Assembly: GCF_002531575.1 (NCBI RefSeq)
Contig: NZ_NWTI01000021.1
Location: forward strand, 62,001 to 126,000
Length of the DNA: 64,000 bases
Direction: 5' to 3'
Source: Bradyrhizobium sp. Y36
Lineage (GTDB): Bacteria > Pseudomonadota > Alphaproteobacteria > Rhizobiales > Xanthobacteraceae
Below the pieces are notes generated by a model, which made no database searches, was not told the origin of the DNA, and saw only the letters and a program-made list of their open reading frames with translations. A program made the translations under genes and the position numbers. Shown piece after piece: positions 48,293-55,752 of this stretch; within the stretch, counting starts at the first letter, position 1, and every line of letters begins with the position of its first letter.

Positions 48293-48736
48293 ATGGATCG
48301 ACTGAACTCCAAGCCTAAGCGGCCCTTCCGCGGTCCACGGTTGCCCGCCGAGCCGCTCAACTTGACGCTCACACAAGCGGCAAGCCGACAGGTCGAGGCT
48401 GCAATCGGCGCCTTGGAGCGTGGCAGGTTCGAGGTCGCACTGACACTCGCTGGCGCGGCAGAAGGGATGATCAAGCGCGACGGCCATCATCTGTTCGTGG
48501 CGCTGCGCGACAATCCGCAGGCAAAAGAACGAACTGCCGAAAAGAAAGACTGGATCAGTTTGCTCAATCGAGAACGCGATTGGCTCAAGCACGGCGGCGA
48601 TGATGCGATGACAGTTGAGTGCTTCGACGCCGCCATGATGATCGCACGCGCGCTGTCTAAGCTGGAGGCGAACGACTGGACGCCTCGAATGGAGGACTTC
48701 CGCAAATGGTTTCTTCAGAACATAGATCTTGTTTAA
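48293..48736 (+). CDS. HEPN-like helical protein
   Basis: A 147-residue helical protein, with the core RGRFEVALTLAGAAEGMIKRDG, then LLNRERDWLKHGGDDA, then FDAAMMIARALSKLE. RDWLKH fits the R-x4-H motif of HEPN proteins, many of which are RNases in toxin-antitoxin and defence systems; the helical layout also fits. That is a motif-level inference, not a proven fold. ATG 48293 has GAGGGG 9 bases upstream. The 3' end overlaps the HNH gene by 31 bases. Confidence 0.6.
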   Translation: MDRLNSKPKRPFRGPRLPAEPLNLTLTQAASRQVEAAIGALERGRFEVALTLAGAAEGMIKRDGHHLFVALRDNPQAKERTAEKKDWISLLNRERDWLKHGGDDAMTVECFDAAMMIARALSKLEANDWTPRMEDFRKWFLQNIDLV

Positions 48737-49122
48737 ACGCCGGCCCATCCGAGGTCAGTGTCGACGGTGACGATGATCTGCAAAAAATTTACGAGTGGCA
48801 CGAACGGGTCGAACGGCGGCGGAAAGGCTCCCGGTTGGATCGAGAGGTCTGGGTCAGGGCAGCTCGTGAGTTGTTCGTACCGGGCGAGCGCGAGCCGTGC
48901 CACGTCTGCGGACGCTTCAAGGGGATCGCGCAAGCTCACCACGTCGTCCCGCTCACGAGGCAATATGATCGAGGGTTCGAATACCTTGATCAGGAGTACG
49001 TCTGGCTATGCCCCAACCACCACGCGATGATCCATCTGTTCATTCAAGGGGACAATTTGTCGTGGACCCGTTCAGCAATCCGCGCGAGAGGAAAACCACC
49101 TCGGCGCTCCACGTCGATCTGA
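48706..49122 (+). CDS. HNH endonuclease
   Basis: A 138-residue protein with a full HNH core: structural Cys pair in CHVCGRF, HHVVPLTRQYD (the first His of the ββα-metal motif), then YVWLCPNHHAMIHLF with Cys, N-H-H and final His. It should cut DNA or, in restriction-like systems, foreign DNA. The N-terminal 60 residues are charged and helical without a known domain. The ATG at 48706 lies 31 bases inside the HEPN-like gene, which suggests translational coupling. Confidence 0.82.
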   Translation: MVSSEHRSCLNAGPSEVSVDGDDDLQKIYEWHERVERRRKGSRLDREVWVRAARELFVPGEREPCHVCGRFKGIAQAHHVVPLTRQYDRGFEYLDQEYVWLCPNHHAMIHLFIQGDNLSWTRSAIRARGKPPRRSTSI

Positions 49123-49184
49123 CGGAAGGGGAGTTTGATCTGATGATGGAGCTGATGCGCCGATCAGGAAGGTCCCCGGCGTGA
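49062..49184 (+). CDS. Very small ribbon-helix-helix-like reading frame (40 aa)
   Basis: GTG 49062 to TGA 49184, 40 residues, starting inside the end of the HNH gene with GGGG 11 bases upstream. The peptide TSALHVDLTEGEFDLMMELMRRSGRS has the beta-strand plus first-helix pattern of CopG/Arc antitoxins, but the second helix is missing, so it would be truncated or part of a longer lost protein. Low certainty. Confidence 0.35.
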   Translation: MDPFSNPRERKTTSALHVDLTEGEFDLMMELMRRSGRSPA

Positions 49185-49206
49185 CAGGCAGCTAGGTTAG
49201 ATCGTC

Positions 49207-49539
49207 TCAGAACACGTTCGCAAGCCAGTCGAGCAGCTCTTCCCAGTCGCCCGGCTCGTAGGCGACCAGTTGGAAGGCGCCGGCCTTCGACCAGTGAATT
49301 TCGAGCACCTTGCGCCCAAGGTGTCGAACTTGAATTCGTGAGAATTCGTAGGGCCGCCCGGGTCGTGACGGAGTGACATAGGAGCCCGATAGTCCGCGGC
49401 GATCGAACTCGCGCAGGTACTTGTCCTTACCTTCGATAGCGATGATGCCGACAAGATCCTCATATCTCAGCATGTCGAATGCCAGCCGCCCGAGCTCTTT
49501 GGCTCGCTTCAGTCGCGCTTGGCGGTCGCTCGCTCTCAT
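49207..49539 (-). CDS. Hypothetical protein beside the phage remnant (110 aa)
   Basis: A 110-residue soluble protein starting MRASDRQARLKRAKELGRLAF, with ending AYEPGDWEELLDWLANVF. The N-terminus is a basic helix, the centre a beta-rich part (GSYVTPSRPGRPYEF, VLEIHWSKAGAFQLVAYE). No family known to me. The frame is open further upstream into the terminase remnant, but the composition changes and ATG 49539 is a natural start. It faces the five-gene unit from the other strand, ending 22 bases after the small RHH-like frame. Confidence 0.5.
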   Translation of the reverse strand: MRASDRQARLKRAKELGRLAFDMLRYEDLVGIIAIEGKDKYLREFDRRGLSGSYVTPSRPGRPYEFSRIQVRHLGRKVLEIHWSKAGAFQLVAYEPGDWEELLDWLANVF

Positions 49540-49611
49540 CGACGGCTCTTCTCCGGGCGAGGAGCGGCAGCTCGCACCGCCGCTCCACTGGCCTATCCCA
49601 CCCCTGCGTCT

Positions 49612-49800
49612 CCAGCCATAGCGTGTGGCGACCGAGAGCACCAAGTCGTCGTGAGCCCCGACGCGCGCCGCATAGGTCGTGCGGCCAGCCTCTGAAATCT
49701 TCCGCTTGAAGTCCTTCAGATTATGACGGGCGTTAACAACTCGCAGGCAGAAGCGGCCAGCAGGCCGAGCTATCAATTTCAGCGGTGTGAGCGAATGCCG
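49612..49800 (-). pseudogene. Remnant of a phage terminase large subunit, C-terminal piece
   Basis: The translated minus strand gives LKLIARPAGRFCLRVVN, ARHNLKDFKRKISEAGRTTY and VGAHDDLVLSVATRYGW. The motif L-x-x-F-x-x-K, then G-A-H-D-D-L-V-L-S-x-A is the end of the RNase H-like nuclease domain in phage terminase-like proteins. The upstream part (ATPase, most of the nuclease) is absent; the TetR gene lies there instead. I read it as a phage fossil at the border of the accessory block. Confidence 0.55.
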
Positions 49801-49805
49801 CCATA

Positions 49806-50429
49806 CTACCTCAAATACCCCACCACCAACCGCGTCGTCTCGTCCGCCAGCACCTTCACCATCTTCTCCGACAGCATCTCGGCGCCGTGCAGCACCGTGT
49901 TGTGCGCGATCGCTTCGATCGTGCTGACGCAGATGAAGGTTGCGACGTCGAGGTCGACCTTGCGCATCTCCTTGCGGCGGCTTTCGAGATAGCTGCGCAC
50001 GAGGGTCTGGATCTCGCGGTTGTAGGCTTCGACATCCCTGAGCTGGCCGGTGCGCGGGATCTGCTCGGCGAGCACGCGATGCAGTTTCGGATTGATGCGG
50101 TGGGCGTCGATCGCGACGGTGACGAGTTTTCGCACCGCCTTGTCGATCGGCAGGTCCGCGACTTCAGTGAGCGCGGCGCGGACGATGCCCATGATCTCCT
50201 CATTGTGGCGGTCGATCACGGCGGCGACCAGCGCTTCCTTGCTCGGGAAGTATTGATAGAGCGAGCCGACGCTGACGCCGGCGACTTCCGCGATGCGGTT
50301 GGTGCTGGCCTTCTCGAAACCGTCGCGGACCAGAATGCGAGCGGTCGCCTCGACCAGCGCGTCTACGGTGGCGCGGGAGCGCTCCTGCGAGGCATTTTTC
50401 CGAGGTTTTGTCGGCGGTTGGCGAGCCAC
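49806..50429 (-). CDS. TetR-family transcriptional regulator
   Basis: A 207-residue repressor. The N-terminal HTH is SRATVDALVEATARILVRDGFEKASTNRIAEVAGVSVGSLYQYFPSKEALVAAV (in part), with the recognition helix GSLYQYF. The ligand domain follows with no known signature. It is divergent from an alpha/beta hydrolase gene; the 120-base gap holds a small palindrome (50462-50473), so it probably represses the hydrolase and itself and responds to a substrate of that enzyme. Confidence 0.88.
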   Translation of the reverse strand: MARQPPTKPRKNASQERSRATVDALVEATARILVRDGFEKASTNRIAEVAGVSVGSLYQYFPSKEALVAAVIDRHNEEIMGIVRAALTEVADLPIDKAVRKLVTVAIDAHRINPKLHRVLAEQIPRTGQLRDVEAYNREIQTLVRSYLESRRKEMRKVDLDVATFICVSTIEAIAHNTVLHGAEMLSEKMVKVLADETTRLVVGYLR

Positions 50430-50461
50430 GATGTTGTGATCCGAATGCGAGTATGAAAAGC

Positions 50462-50473
50462 GAGCGAATGCTC
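50462..50473. promoter_or_regulatory. Candidate TetR operator
   Basis: GAGCGAATGCTC (arms GAGC/GCTC) in the divergent TetR/hydrolase gap. CGAATGC also occurs 14 bases upstream (50452-50458), giving a direct-repeat half. Small size makes this tentative. Confidence 0.35.
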
Positions 50474-50549
50474 ACATTATATCGGCAGGTGATGGTGGGT
50501 CGGCAAGCCCCTTGTCGCCGTGTCGAAACAGCCATGTGGGGATGTGGCC

Positions 50550-51524
50550 ATGAGCGTCGCCAGACTAGTGTCGGCCTTGCAGTTCTGCCCGGGCGGTTGC
50601 CTGTTCAGTCCGCCGGCCCGGCGCGATCCGGCCCCAAGCCTGCAGAGCCGCGCCTTCAACGTGGCTCTCTCCCTGCTGCCCCACAAGAAGCAGCTGGCAT
50701 CGGCCGAAGCAGTGCACGCGCATGTGCAGAAGCTCGCGCTTAAGCCTGTCACCTTTGAGCCGACGGGGCTCGGTCGCGGTGTCGAGGCGACGCTGACGAA
50801 GATGGGCGGATGGCCGGTCTATTACACCGCGCCGTCCTCGGGCCATGAGGGCTGCAACTTCGTGATGTTCCTGCATGGCGGCGGCTACATCAACGAGATC
50901 GTGCCGGCGCATTGGCGCTTCGTCGGCGAGATGACGCGCAAGGCGAACGTCGTCTGCGTCGTGCCGATCTATCCGTTGGCGCCGCGCGCGACCGCGAAGG
51001 ATGTGGTGCCTGTTACGGCCGAGATCTTGCGGATGCTGCTGGAGGATGCGGGGTCTGCAAAGGTGACGGTGGTCGGCAACTCCGGCGGCGCGGGGCTCGC
51101 GCTCGCCGCGTGTCAATGGCTGCGCGATCATGGCCATCGCCAGCCGGACCGGATGGTGCTGATCTCGCCCGCCGCCGATGCCTCGGTCAGCCGTCCCGAG
51201 CAGAGCGAGATCGCCAAGCGCGATCCGCTGCAGGACATTCCGGGGATCGTCGAGGCCGGGCATCTCTATGCCGGCGCGCTCGATATCGGCCATCCCTTCG
51301 TCAGCCCGCTCAACGGCGCCTTCCGCGCGCTGGCGCCGATGACGATCTTTTCGGGCACGCGCGATCTGCTCTATCCGGACAGCGTCGATCTCGCGGCGCG
51401 GGCGAGGGCGGTGGGCGTGCCGGTGGATCTGCATCTGCTGCGCGACCAGCCGCATAATTATGCGCTGATGCCGACGCCGGAGGGAAGGCGCGCGCGGGCG
51501 ATGATCTTGCAGGCGGTGGCGTGA
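50550..51524 (+). CDS. Alpha/beta hydrolase, hormone-sensitive-lipase type
   Basis: A 324-residue esterase/lipase. The HSL oxyanion motif is FLHGGGYIN, the nucleophile elbow GNSGGAG (G-x-S-x-G), the Asp in SGTRDLLYPD and the His in DQPHNYALM. HSL-type hydrolases split short acyl esters; many are involved in detoxification of esters. ATG 50550 begins MSVARLVSALQF; an upstream GTG at 50520 is less likely. It lies divergent from the TetR gene, its likely regulator. Confidence 0.87.
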   Translation: MSVARLVSALQFCPGGCLFSPPARRDPAPSLQSRAFNVALSLLPHKKQLASAEAVHAHVQKLALKPVTFEPTGLGRGVEATLTKMGGWPVYYTAPSSGHEGCNFVMFLHGGGYINEIVPAHWRFVGEMTRKANVVCVVPIYPLAPRATAKDVVPVTAEILRMLLEDAGSAKVTVVGNSGGAGLALAACQWLRDHGHRQPDRMVLISPAADASVSRPEQSEIAKRDPLQDIPGIVEAGHLYAGALDIGHPFVSPLNGAFRALAPMTIFSGTRDLLYPDSVDLAARARAVGVPVDLHLLRDQPHNYALMPTPEGRRARAMILQAVA

Positions 51525-51657
51525 TTGAAAGAGGCGTGTGAGCGATGTCACGAAGCGCGCCGTCTTTTTCACGGCTGGCGCGGTGGGGCCCGTCGGACGC
51601 GGCCTCCGGGGCGTTTCCTCGGATACGCTACAGCGTATCAGTAGTTTTGCGGGGCCG

Positions 51658-51897
51658 TCAGGCGTGGCCCTTGATCTCGTAGCGGCCGGGCACGCATTTG
51701 TACCGATCCAGGCGCCAATTGGCGTGATAGATCGGATGCTCGCCCATCCATTTCGCAAGCGGTGCCTGTGCGCCGACCGCACATTGCATCATCGAAATCT
51801 CGGGCGTCATGTTGCTGTCGGTCACGATTTCCTCGACGCAACTGCCTGAGCTAGCTGCGCTAAGCCGGCAGAGCACGGCTACGACGGTCACGAACAT
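51658..51897 (-). CDS. Small exported Cys-containing protein (79 aa)
   Basis: A 79-residue protein with a short signal peptide (MFVTVVAVLCRLSAASSGS, probable end near residue 17) and a mature part with three Cys (SCVEEIV, MMQCAVG, RYKCVPG), Trp and His residues (KWMGEHPIYHANWRLDRYKC). An even set of cysteines including the signal-proximal one could form disulfides in the periplasm. ATG 51897 was chosen for its signal-like start; a longer frame to 52014 is not plausible. Similar short proteins occur in rhizobia, function unknown. Confidence 0.6.
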   Translation of the reverse strand: MFVTVVAVLCRLSAASSGSCVEEIVTDSNMTPEISMMQCAVGAQAPLAKWMGEHPIYHANWRLDRYKCVPGRYEIKGHA

Positions 51898-52471
51898 TCC
51901 TGTCACCTCATCGATCGTTGCAGACCACGAAGAGGATGCAAGCGGAGTGCCAGAGCCTGTGACACGCAAACAACACGCTGGCCTGGCCGACTCGACCCAG
52001 CGTCCGGAGTCCATTTGACGATTCGGATTGTAAAAAAATTGCCCATAAACCGAAGCCGGACAAATACGGGAACCGGGGGACTACGGCTCCGCGCCGGCCT
52101 CCGCGCCTGGCAACGGCTCTCCTTGCGACGACGGAGCAAGCGCCTCGTCCTTCGACACGACCGCTTTCAGCGGTCCCTCAGGATGAGGCTAATTGAGCAG
52201 CGGTGCTCGTTGAGGCCGCCGCCACAGGCTCCGCCCTCATCCTGAGGGCCCGCCAACGGCGGGCGTCTCGAAGGATGTGCTGCGGGCGTTGCCGTCTTTC
52301 ATGCAGGAGCTACGTGAGCGCGCGATAGTCCGCGCGCCGAAATAATCGATGCAGACGATTGCAGCGCCGATCCGCTTTCATTTGCGGAGGCGGCGCTGCT
52401 ACATTTCGCGCGCGCCCGCCAGCGGCGCGGCGACGAAGAAACATACCGACAAGGGAGGGGCCGAAAGTCCC
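51898..52471. other. Gap of 574 bases with a repeat and no further gene
   Basis: Apart from the palindromic element at 52142-52277, I see no supportable gene. A short AT-rich patch with TTGTAAAAAAATTG at about 52026-52040 is the only promoter-like sequence. An open frame upstream of the SDR gene (from 52349) lacks a ribosome site and protein-like composition. Confidence 0.4.
52142..52277. repeat. Palindromic intergenic repeat, family F
   Basis: CCTCGTCCTTCGACACGACC, then GGTCCCTCAGGATGAGG on the left; CCTCATCCTGAGGGCCCGCC, then GGCGGGCGTCTCGAAGGATG on the right: two related hairpins facing each other. This fits the broad REP-like elements found in Bradyrhizobium genomes. Confidence 0.75.
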
Positions 52472-53443
52472 ATGAAGGATTTCGCAGGAAAGATCGCGGT
52501 CATCACGGGTGGCGGCACGGGAATGGGGCGAGAGCTCGCGCGGCAGCTCGTGGCGGAGGGCTGCAACGTCGCGATGTGCGACGTCTCGGAAGCCGCGATG
52601 GCGGAGACCAAGCGGCTCTGCGAGGTCGAGAAGCTGCCGCAGGGCCTGCGGGTCACCACGCATGTCGCCGACGTCGCGATCGAGGATCATCTGAAGCGTT
52701 TTCGCGACGAGCTCGCCGAGCAGCAGAAGACCGACAGGATCCATCTGTTGTTCAACAATGCCGGCATCGGCGGCGGCGGCAGCCTGTTCACCAACACGCG
52801 CGAGCAGTGGGAGCGCACCTTCAACATCTGTTGGGGCGGCGTCTATCTCGGCGTGCGCACCTTCCTGCCGATGCTGGTCGCCGCGGACGAGGCGCACATC
52901 GTCAACACCGCCAGCGTCAACGGCTTCTGGGCCTCGATCGGCATGGGGCAGGCGCACACCGCCTACAGCTCGGCCAAGTTCGCCGTCAAGGGATTCACCG
53001 AAGCGCTGATCAACGATCTGCGCCTGCACGCACCGCACGTCAAATGCTCGGTGGTGATGCCCGGCCACATCGGCACCTCGATCGTCTCCAATTCGCGCAA
53101 GGTGCAGAGCGCCGATGGATCGGAGCGCCTCAACCCCGACGAGGTCGCGCTGACGCGCAAGCGCATGGTCGCAGCCGGCGTGCCGGATGCCGACAAGATG
53201 TCGGACGACGACATCCAGGCGGTGTTCGCCGAGCGCGCCCGCAGCTTCCTGGAGGATGCGCCGACCACGGCCGCGCAAGCCGCCAAGATCATTCTCGACG
53301 GCGTCAAGGCGGAGCGTTGGCGCATCCTCGTCGGCGACGATGCCAGGCGGCTCGACGAGCGCGTGCGTGCAACGCCCGAGCAGGCCTATGACCGCGCCTT
53401 CTACGAAAGTTTCACGCAGGAGGTCGGCTGGCGGCTCGGTTGA
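52472..53443 (+). CDS. SDR-family oxidoreductase
   Basis: A 323-residue short-chain dehydrogenase. The cofactor motif is TGGGTGMGRELA (TGxxxGxG), the core strand LLFNNAGIGGGG (NNAG), the Ser in VNTASVNG and the catalytic YSSAK. The acidic residue after beta2 (MCDVSEAAM) favours NAD(H). A 60-residue C-terminal extension is longer than usual. The ATG at 52472 follows AAGGGAGGGG at a distance of about 12 bases, longer than ideal. The substrate is unknown. Confidence 0.87.
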   Translation: MKDFAGKIAVITGGGTGMGRELARQLVAEGCNVAMCDVSEAAMAETKRLCEVEKLPQGLRVTTHVADVAIEDHLKRFRDELAEQQKTDRIHLLFNNAGIGGGGSLFTNTREQWERTFNICWGGVYLGVRTFLPMLVAADEAHIVNTASVNGFWASIGMGQAHTAYSSAKFAVKGFTEALINDLRLHAPHVKCSVVMPGHIGTSIVSNSRKVQSADGSERLNPDEVALTRKRMVAAGVPDADKMSDDDIQAVFAERARSFLEDAPTTAAQAAKIILDGVKAERWRILVGDDARRLDERVRATPEQAYDRAFYESFTQEVGWRLG

Positions 53444-53705
53444 GACGCCACCCCGACGGCCGCTTCCGGGCGCGCCCATGTAGGTATGATAGTCATCATG
53501 ACAAGAGGGGTGCGCCTGATATTGCGTGCCACCTCTTGCCAATGTTCAGGCCCGTATGCCGAATTGGAATGTCATGCATGCGTCACAGATCATCGTTCAA
53601 GCGATGGTGATCTTGAACCGCTCTCCTTCGGTGCACGGCTGCTTGGTCGGCGAACTGAAATGGTTTAGTGAATCAGGGGTAACGCGAGATAGAGCGTAGC
53701 TCCCG

Positions 53706-54821
53706 ATGATACCCGCATGCCTCTCCGACGACTGGACCCTTTGCCCGGAGCGAGAGGACATCTCCGCTGAATTCACGCGGCTGCTGACCGCGGCGCAGGA
53801 GGGCGGCGCCACCATCGCCGAATGCCTGATGATCGCGCGGCACCTCAAAAGCGGCGACGACCGGTCCTGGCACCGCGAGTGGAAGCGGCTGGCGCAAGCC
53901 AACCGGCAGCGCGCCGAGGCCGCCTTCGCGGAAGGCCATCTGGCGAGTGCACAGCGCAACTGGCTGCGCGCCATGAACTACTATGCTGCCGCGGCGATGC
54001 CGCTCGACCAGGGCGACGAGCGCCGCTGGGTCGCCGTGCTCGCGATGCAGGAATGCGCGCGCCGCTACCTGTCGGCGCGCAGCCCCGCCGGCGAGGTCGT
54101 GACGATCCCCTGGCTCGACGGACATGCGCTGCAGGGCTACTTCCTGCCGGCACCGTCGGGAAGCGTGCGGGCTCCGACCGTGATCTGCATCGGCGAGCCC
54201 GGCCATCGCAAGGAGGAGTTCCTGTACAAGCTCGTGCCGCATGCGCGCGAACGGGGCTTCTCGATGCTGGCGCTGGACCTGTTCGGCGACCAGCGCGACG
54301 ACTATATCGACGTGCTGCTCCGGCGCGGCGATCTCGAGAGCGCGATTCCTTGCGTGATGGACCATCTGGAAGCGCGCGGCGACGTCGATTTCGCGCGGGT
54401 CGGAATCATCGCCGATGGCTGGGGCTCGTCCTTCGTGGCGCGCGCGGTGCTGCAGGAGCCGCGGCTCGCCGCCGCCGTCTGCGACGGCGGCCTGTGGGAC
54501 CTGCACGAGCGGGCGTTCTTTGCCAGCCGATTCGCGCTGAGCGACGTCGGCATCGTGCCGGTGCCGCATGCGCCGCTGATGGCCTCGAGCGCTGATTGTC
54601 CGGTGCTGATCACGCTCGGCGAGGACGGCTGGCTCAAGGCCGACCGGGCGCGCCAGCTGGTCCAGAACTCCCGACAAGGCAGTTCGGACGTGATGCTGAA
54701 GGTGTTCACCGCGGCCGAGACCGGCGCGGCGCAGGCCCATGCGGACAATCCGAGCCTTGCCAACGAGTACATCTTCGACTGGCTCGAATCGCGGCTCGGC
54801 GCCGCCGCCAGGCGGATCTGA
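53706..54821 (+). CDS. Alpha/beta-hydrolase-fold protein lacking the nucleophile serine
   Basis: A 371-residue protein shaped like the dipeptidyl-peptidase/2,6-dihydroxypseudooxynicotine hydrolase group: an N-terminal helical cap (about 1-115, with LASAQRNWLRAMNYYAAAAMPL), then the core with VTIPWLDGHALQGYFLPAP and PTVICIGEPGH. In the family the elbow reads V-G-x-x-G-x-S-x-G-G; here it is VGIIADGWGSSFVARA, with Gly at the Ser position. The His side is also unclear. It is either non-catalytic or uses another nucleophile. Position of ATG 53706 (AGCTCCCGATG) is not well supported. Confidence 0.75.
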   Translation: MIPACLSDDWTLCPEREDISAEFTRLLTAAQEGGATIAECLMIARHLKSGDDRSWHREWKRLAQANRQRAEAAFAEGHLASAQRNWLRAMNYYAAAAMPLDQGDERRWVAVLAMQECARRYLSARSPAGEVVTIPWLDGHALQGYFLPAPSGSVRAPTVICIGEPGHRKEEFLYKLVPHARERGFSMLALDLFGDQRDDYIDVLLRRGDLESAIPCVMDHLEARGDVDFARVGIIADGWGSSFVARAVLQEPRLAAAVCDGGLWDLHERAFFASRFALSDVGIVPVPHAPLMASSADCPVLITLGEDGWLKADRARQLVQNSRQGSSDVMLKVFTAAETGAAQAHADNPSLANEYIFDWLESRLGAAARRI

Positions 54822-54849
54822 GCGCCAGCCCGGTTCGGCCGGTCCGGTT

Positions 54850-55326
54850 TCAGAAGTCGAGCGAGATCCGGACGCAGGCCTTCTCGAGGCGGTTCTTCAG
54901 CGTCGCGAGCTTTGCCGTGAACTCCGTCAGTTCGTCCTCGTCGAACTCCTGGAAGACGAATTCGCGAATCGTCTTGTACTGCTCGTGCAGGCTCGCGATA
55001 TGCTTCTGCGTCTTGTCGGTCAGCGACAACCGCACCACGCGGGCGTCGGTCGGCGAGGGGCGACGGCGGAGCAGGCCCTTCTTCTCGAGCAGCTTGGACT
55101 GCGTGGTGATGAAGGACGGATCCACGTGGAGCAGCTTGGAGACGAGGTTGACCGGGATGCCGTCGTCCTTGTCGAGGTCGGAGATGGCCATCAGAATCAG
55201 CCATTGCGGGCCGCTGATGCCGAGCGTCTTCGCCCAGAACTGCCGCAATTCCTCCAGGTGCATGTTGATCGACGATATCTCCCAGGTGAAACGCCGGATG
55301 ATATCCAGGTTGCCGACCGAGCGCAT
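54850..55326 (-). CDS. MarR-family transcriptional regulator
   Basis: A 158-residue winged-helix regulator: LGISGPQWLILMAISDLDKDDGIPVNLVSKLLHVDPSFITTQSKLLEKKGLL (in part), with PSFITTQSKLLEKKGL as the recognition helix and RRRPSPTDARVVRLSLT as the wing with its conserved D-x-R. AAGGAG is 6 bases before ATG 55326; the longer start at 55356 has none. It converges with the hydrolase-fold gene and is divergent from the porin, but with 426 bases between. Confidence 0.88.
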   Translation of the reverse strand: MRSVGNLDIIRRFTWEISSINMHLEELRQFWAKTLGISGPQWLILMAISDLDKDDGIPVNLVSKLLHVDPSFITTQSKLLEKKGLLRRRPSPTDARVVRLSLTDKTQKHIASLHEQYKTIREFVFQEFDEDELTEFTAKLATLKNRLEKACVRISLDF

Positions 55327-55752
55327 TCGCGCTCCTTCTTTCCTCGTCGCGGACACAGCATCACTCCAGTGAACGATAGTTCAGGCCGGTGTTCGGGGAG
55401 GGCCATAGTCCACGCAAGCCTGCTCTGACGCAAGTGCAGGGCAGGGTAATTTCGTCATTAAAATTACAAAGATGATCAGCTCAGGGATTGGGTCCGCAGA
55501 CATACGGTGTGGCGCGCGGAGCACAGGTCGGGCGAAACCATAAAGCTGATCTAATAAACTATTTTGATTAGCGAACGACGCGCTGCATATTGTTCCCCGA
55601 CGGTGGGGGGTACTCGATCGTCCCGCTGCAGGTGGTTCGCTCACGTTCCTCGCGTCGAAAGCCGAGGGTGTCCGAAAGCCGGCCGGGCGGAATTGAGAGA
55701 TGGGGATCTGGGGGGCCTCACGGTCCGGTCTCCGCAACTTGGAGGTTTTTAT
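55327..55752. other. Regulatory region before the porin, no gene seen
   Basis: A 426-base gap between the divergent MarR gene and the porin. AT-rich tracts at about 55446-55475 and 55535-55572 (AACTATTTTGATTAG) may hold the promoter, leaving a long untranslated leader of 150-200 bases. GGAGG at 55741-55745 is the porin ribosome site. No strong palindrome was found. Confidence 0.4.

Noticed and set aside
46814-49800. Direct repeat of the tRNA-Pro 3' end as attachment site of the island
   Set aside because: I looked for copies of the T-arm and acceptor sequence (TTCAAATCCTCTCGCTCCG) downstream to 50,000 and found none, and there is no integrase gene. The island call rests on content only.
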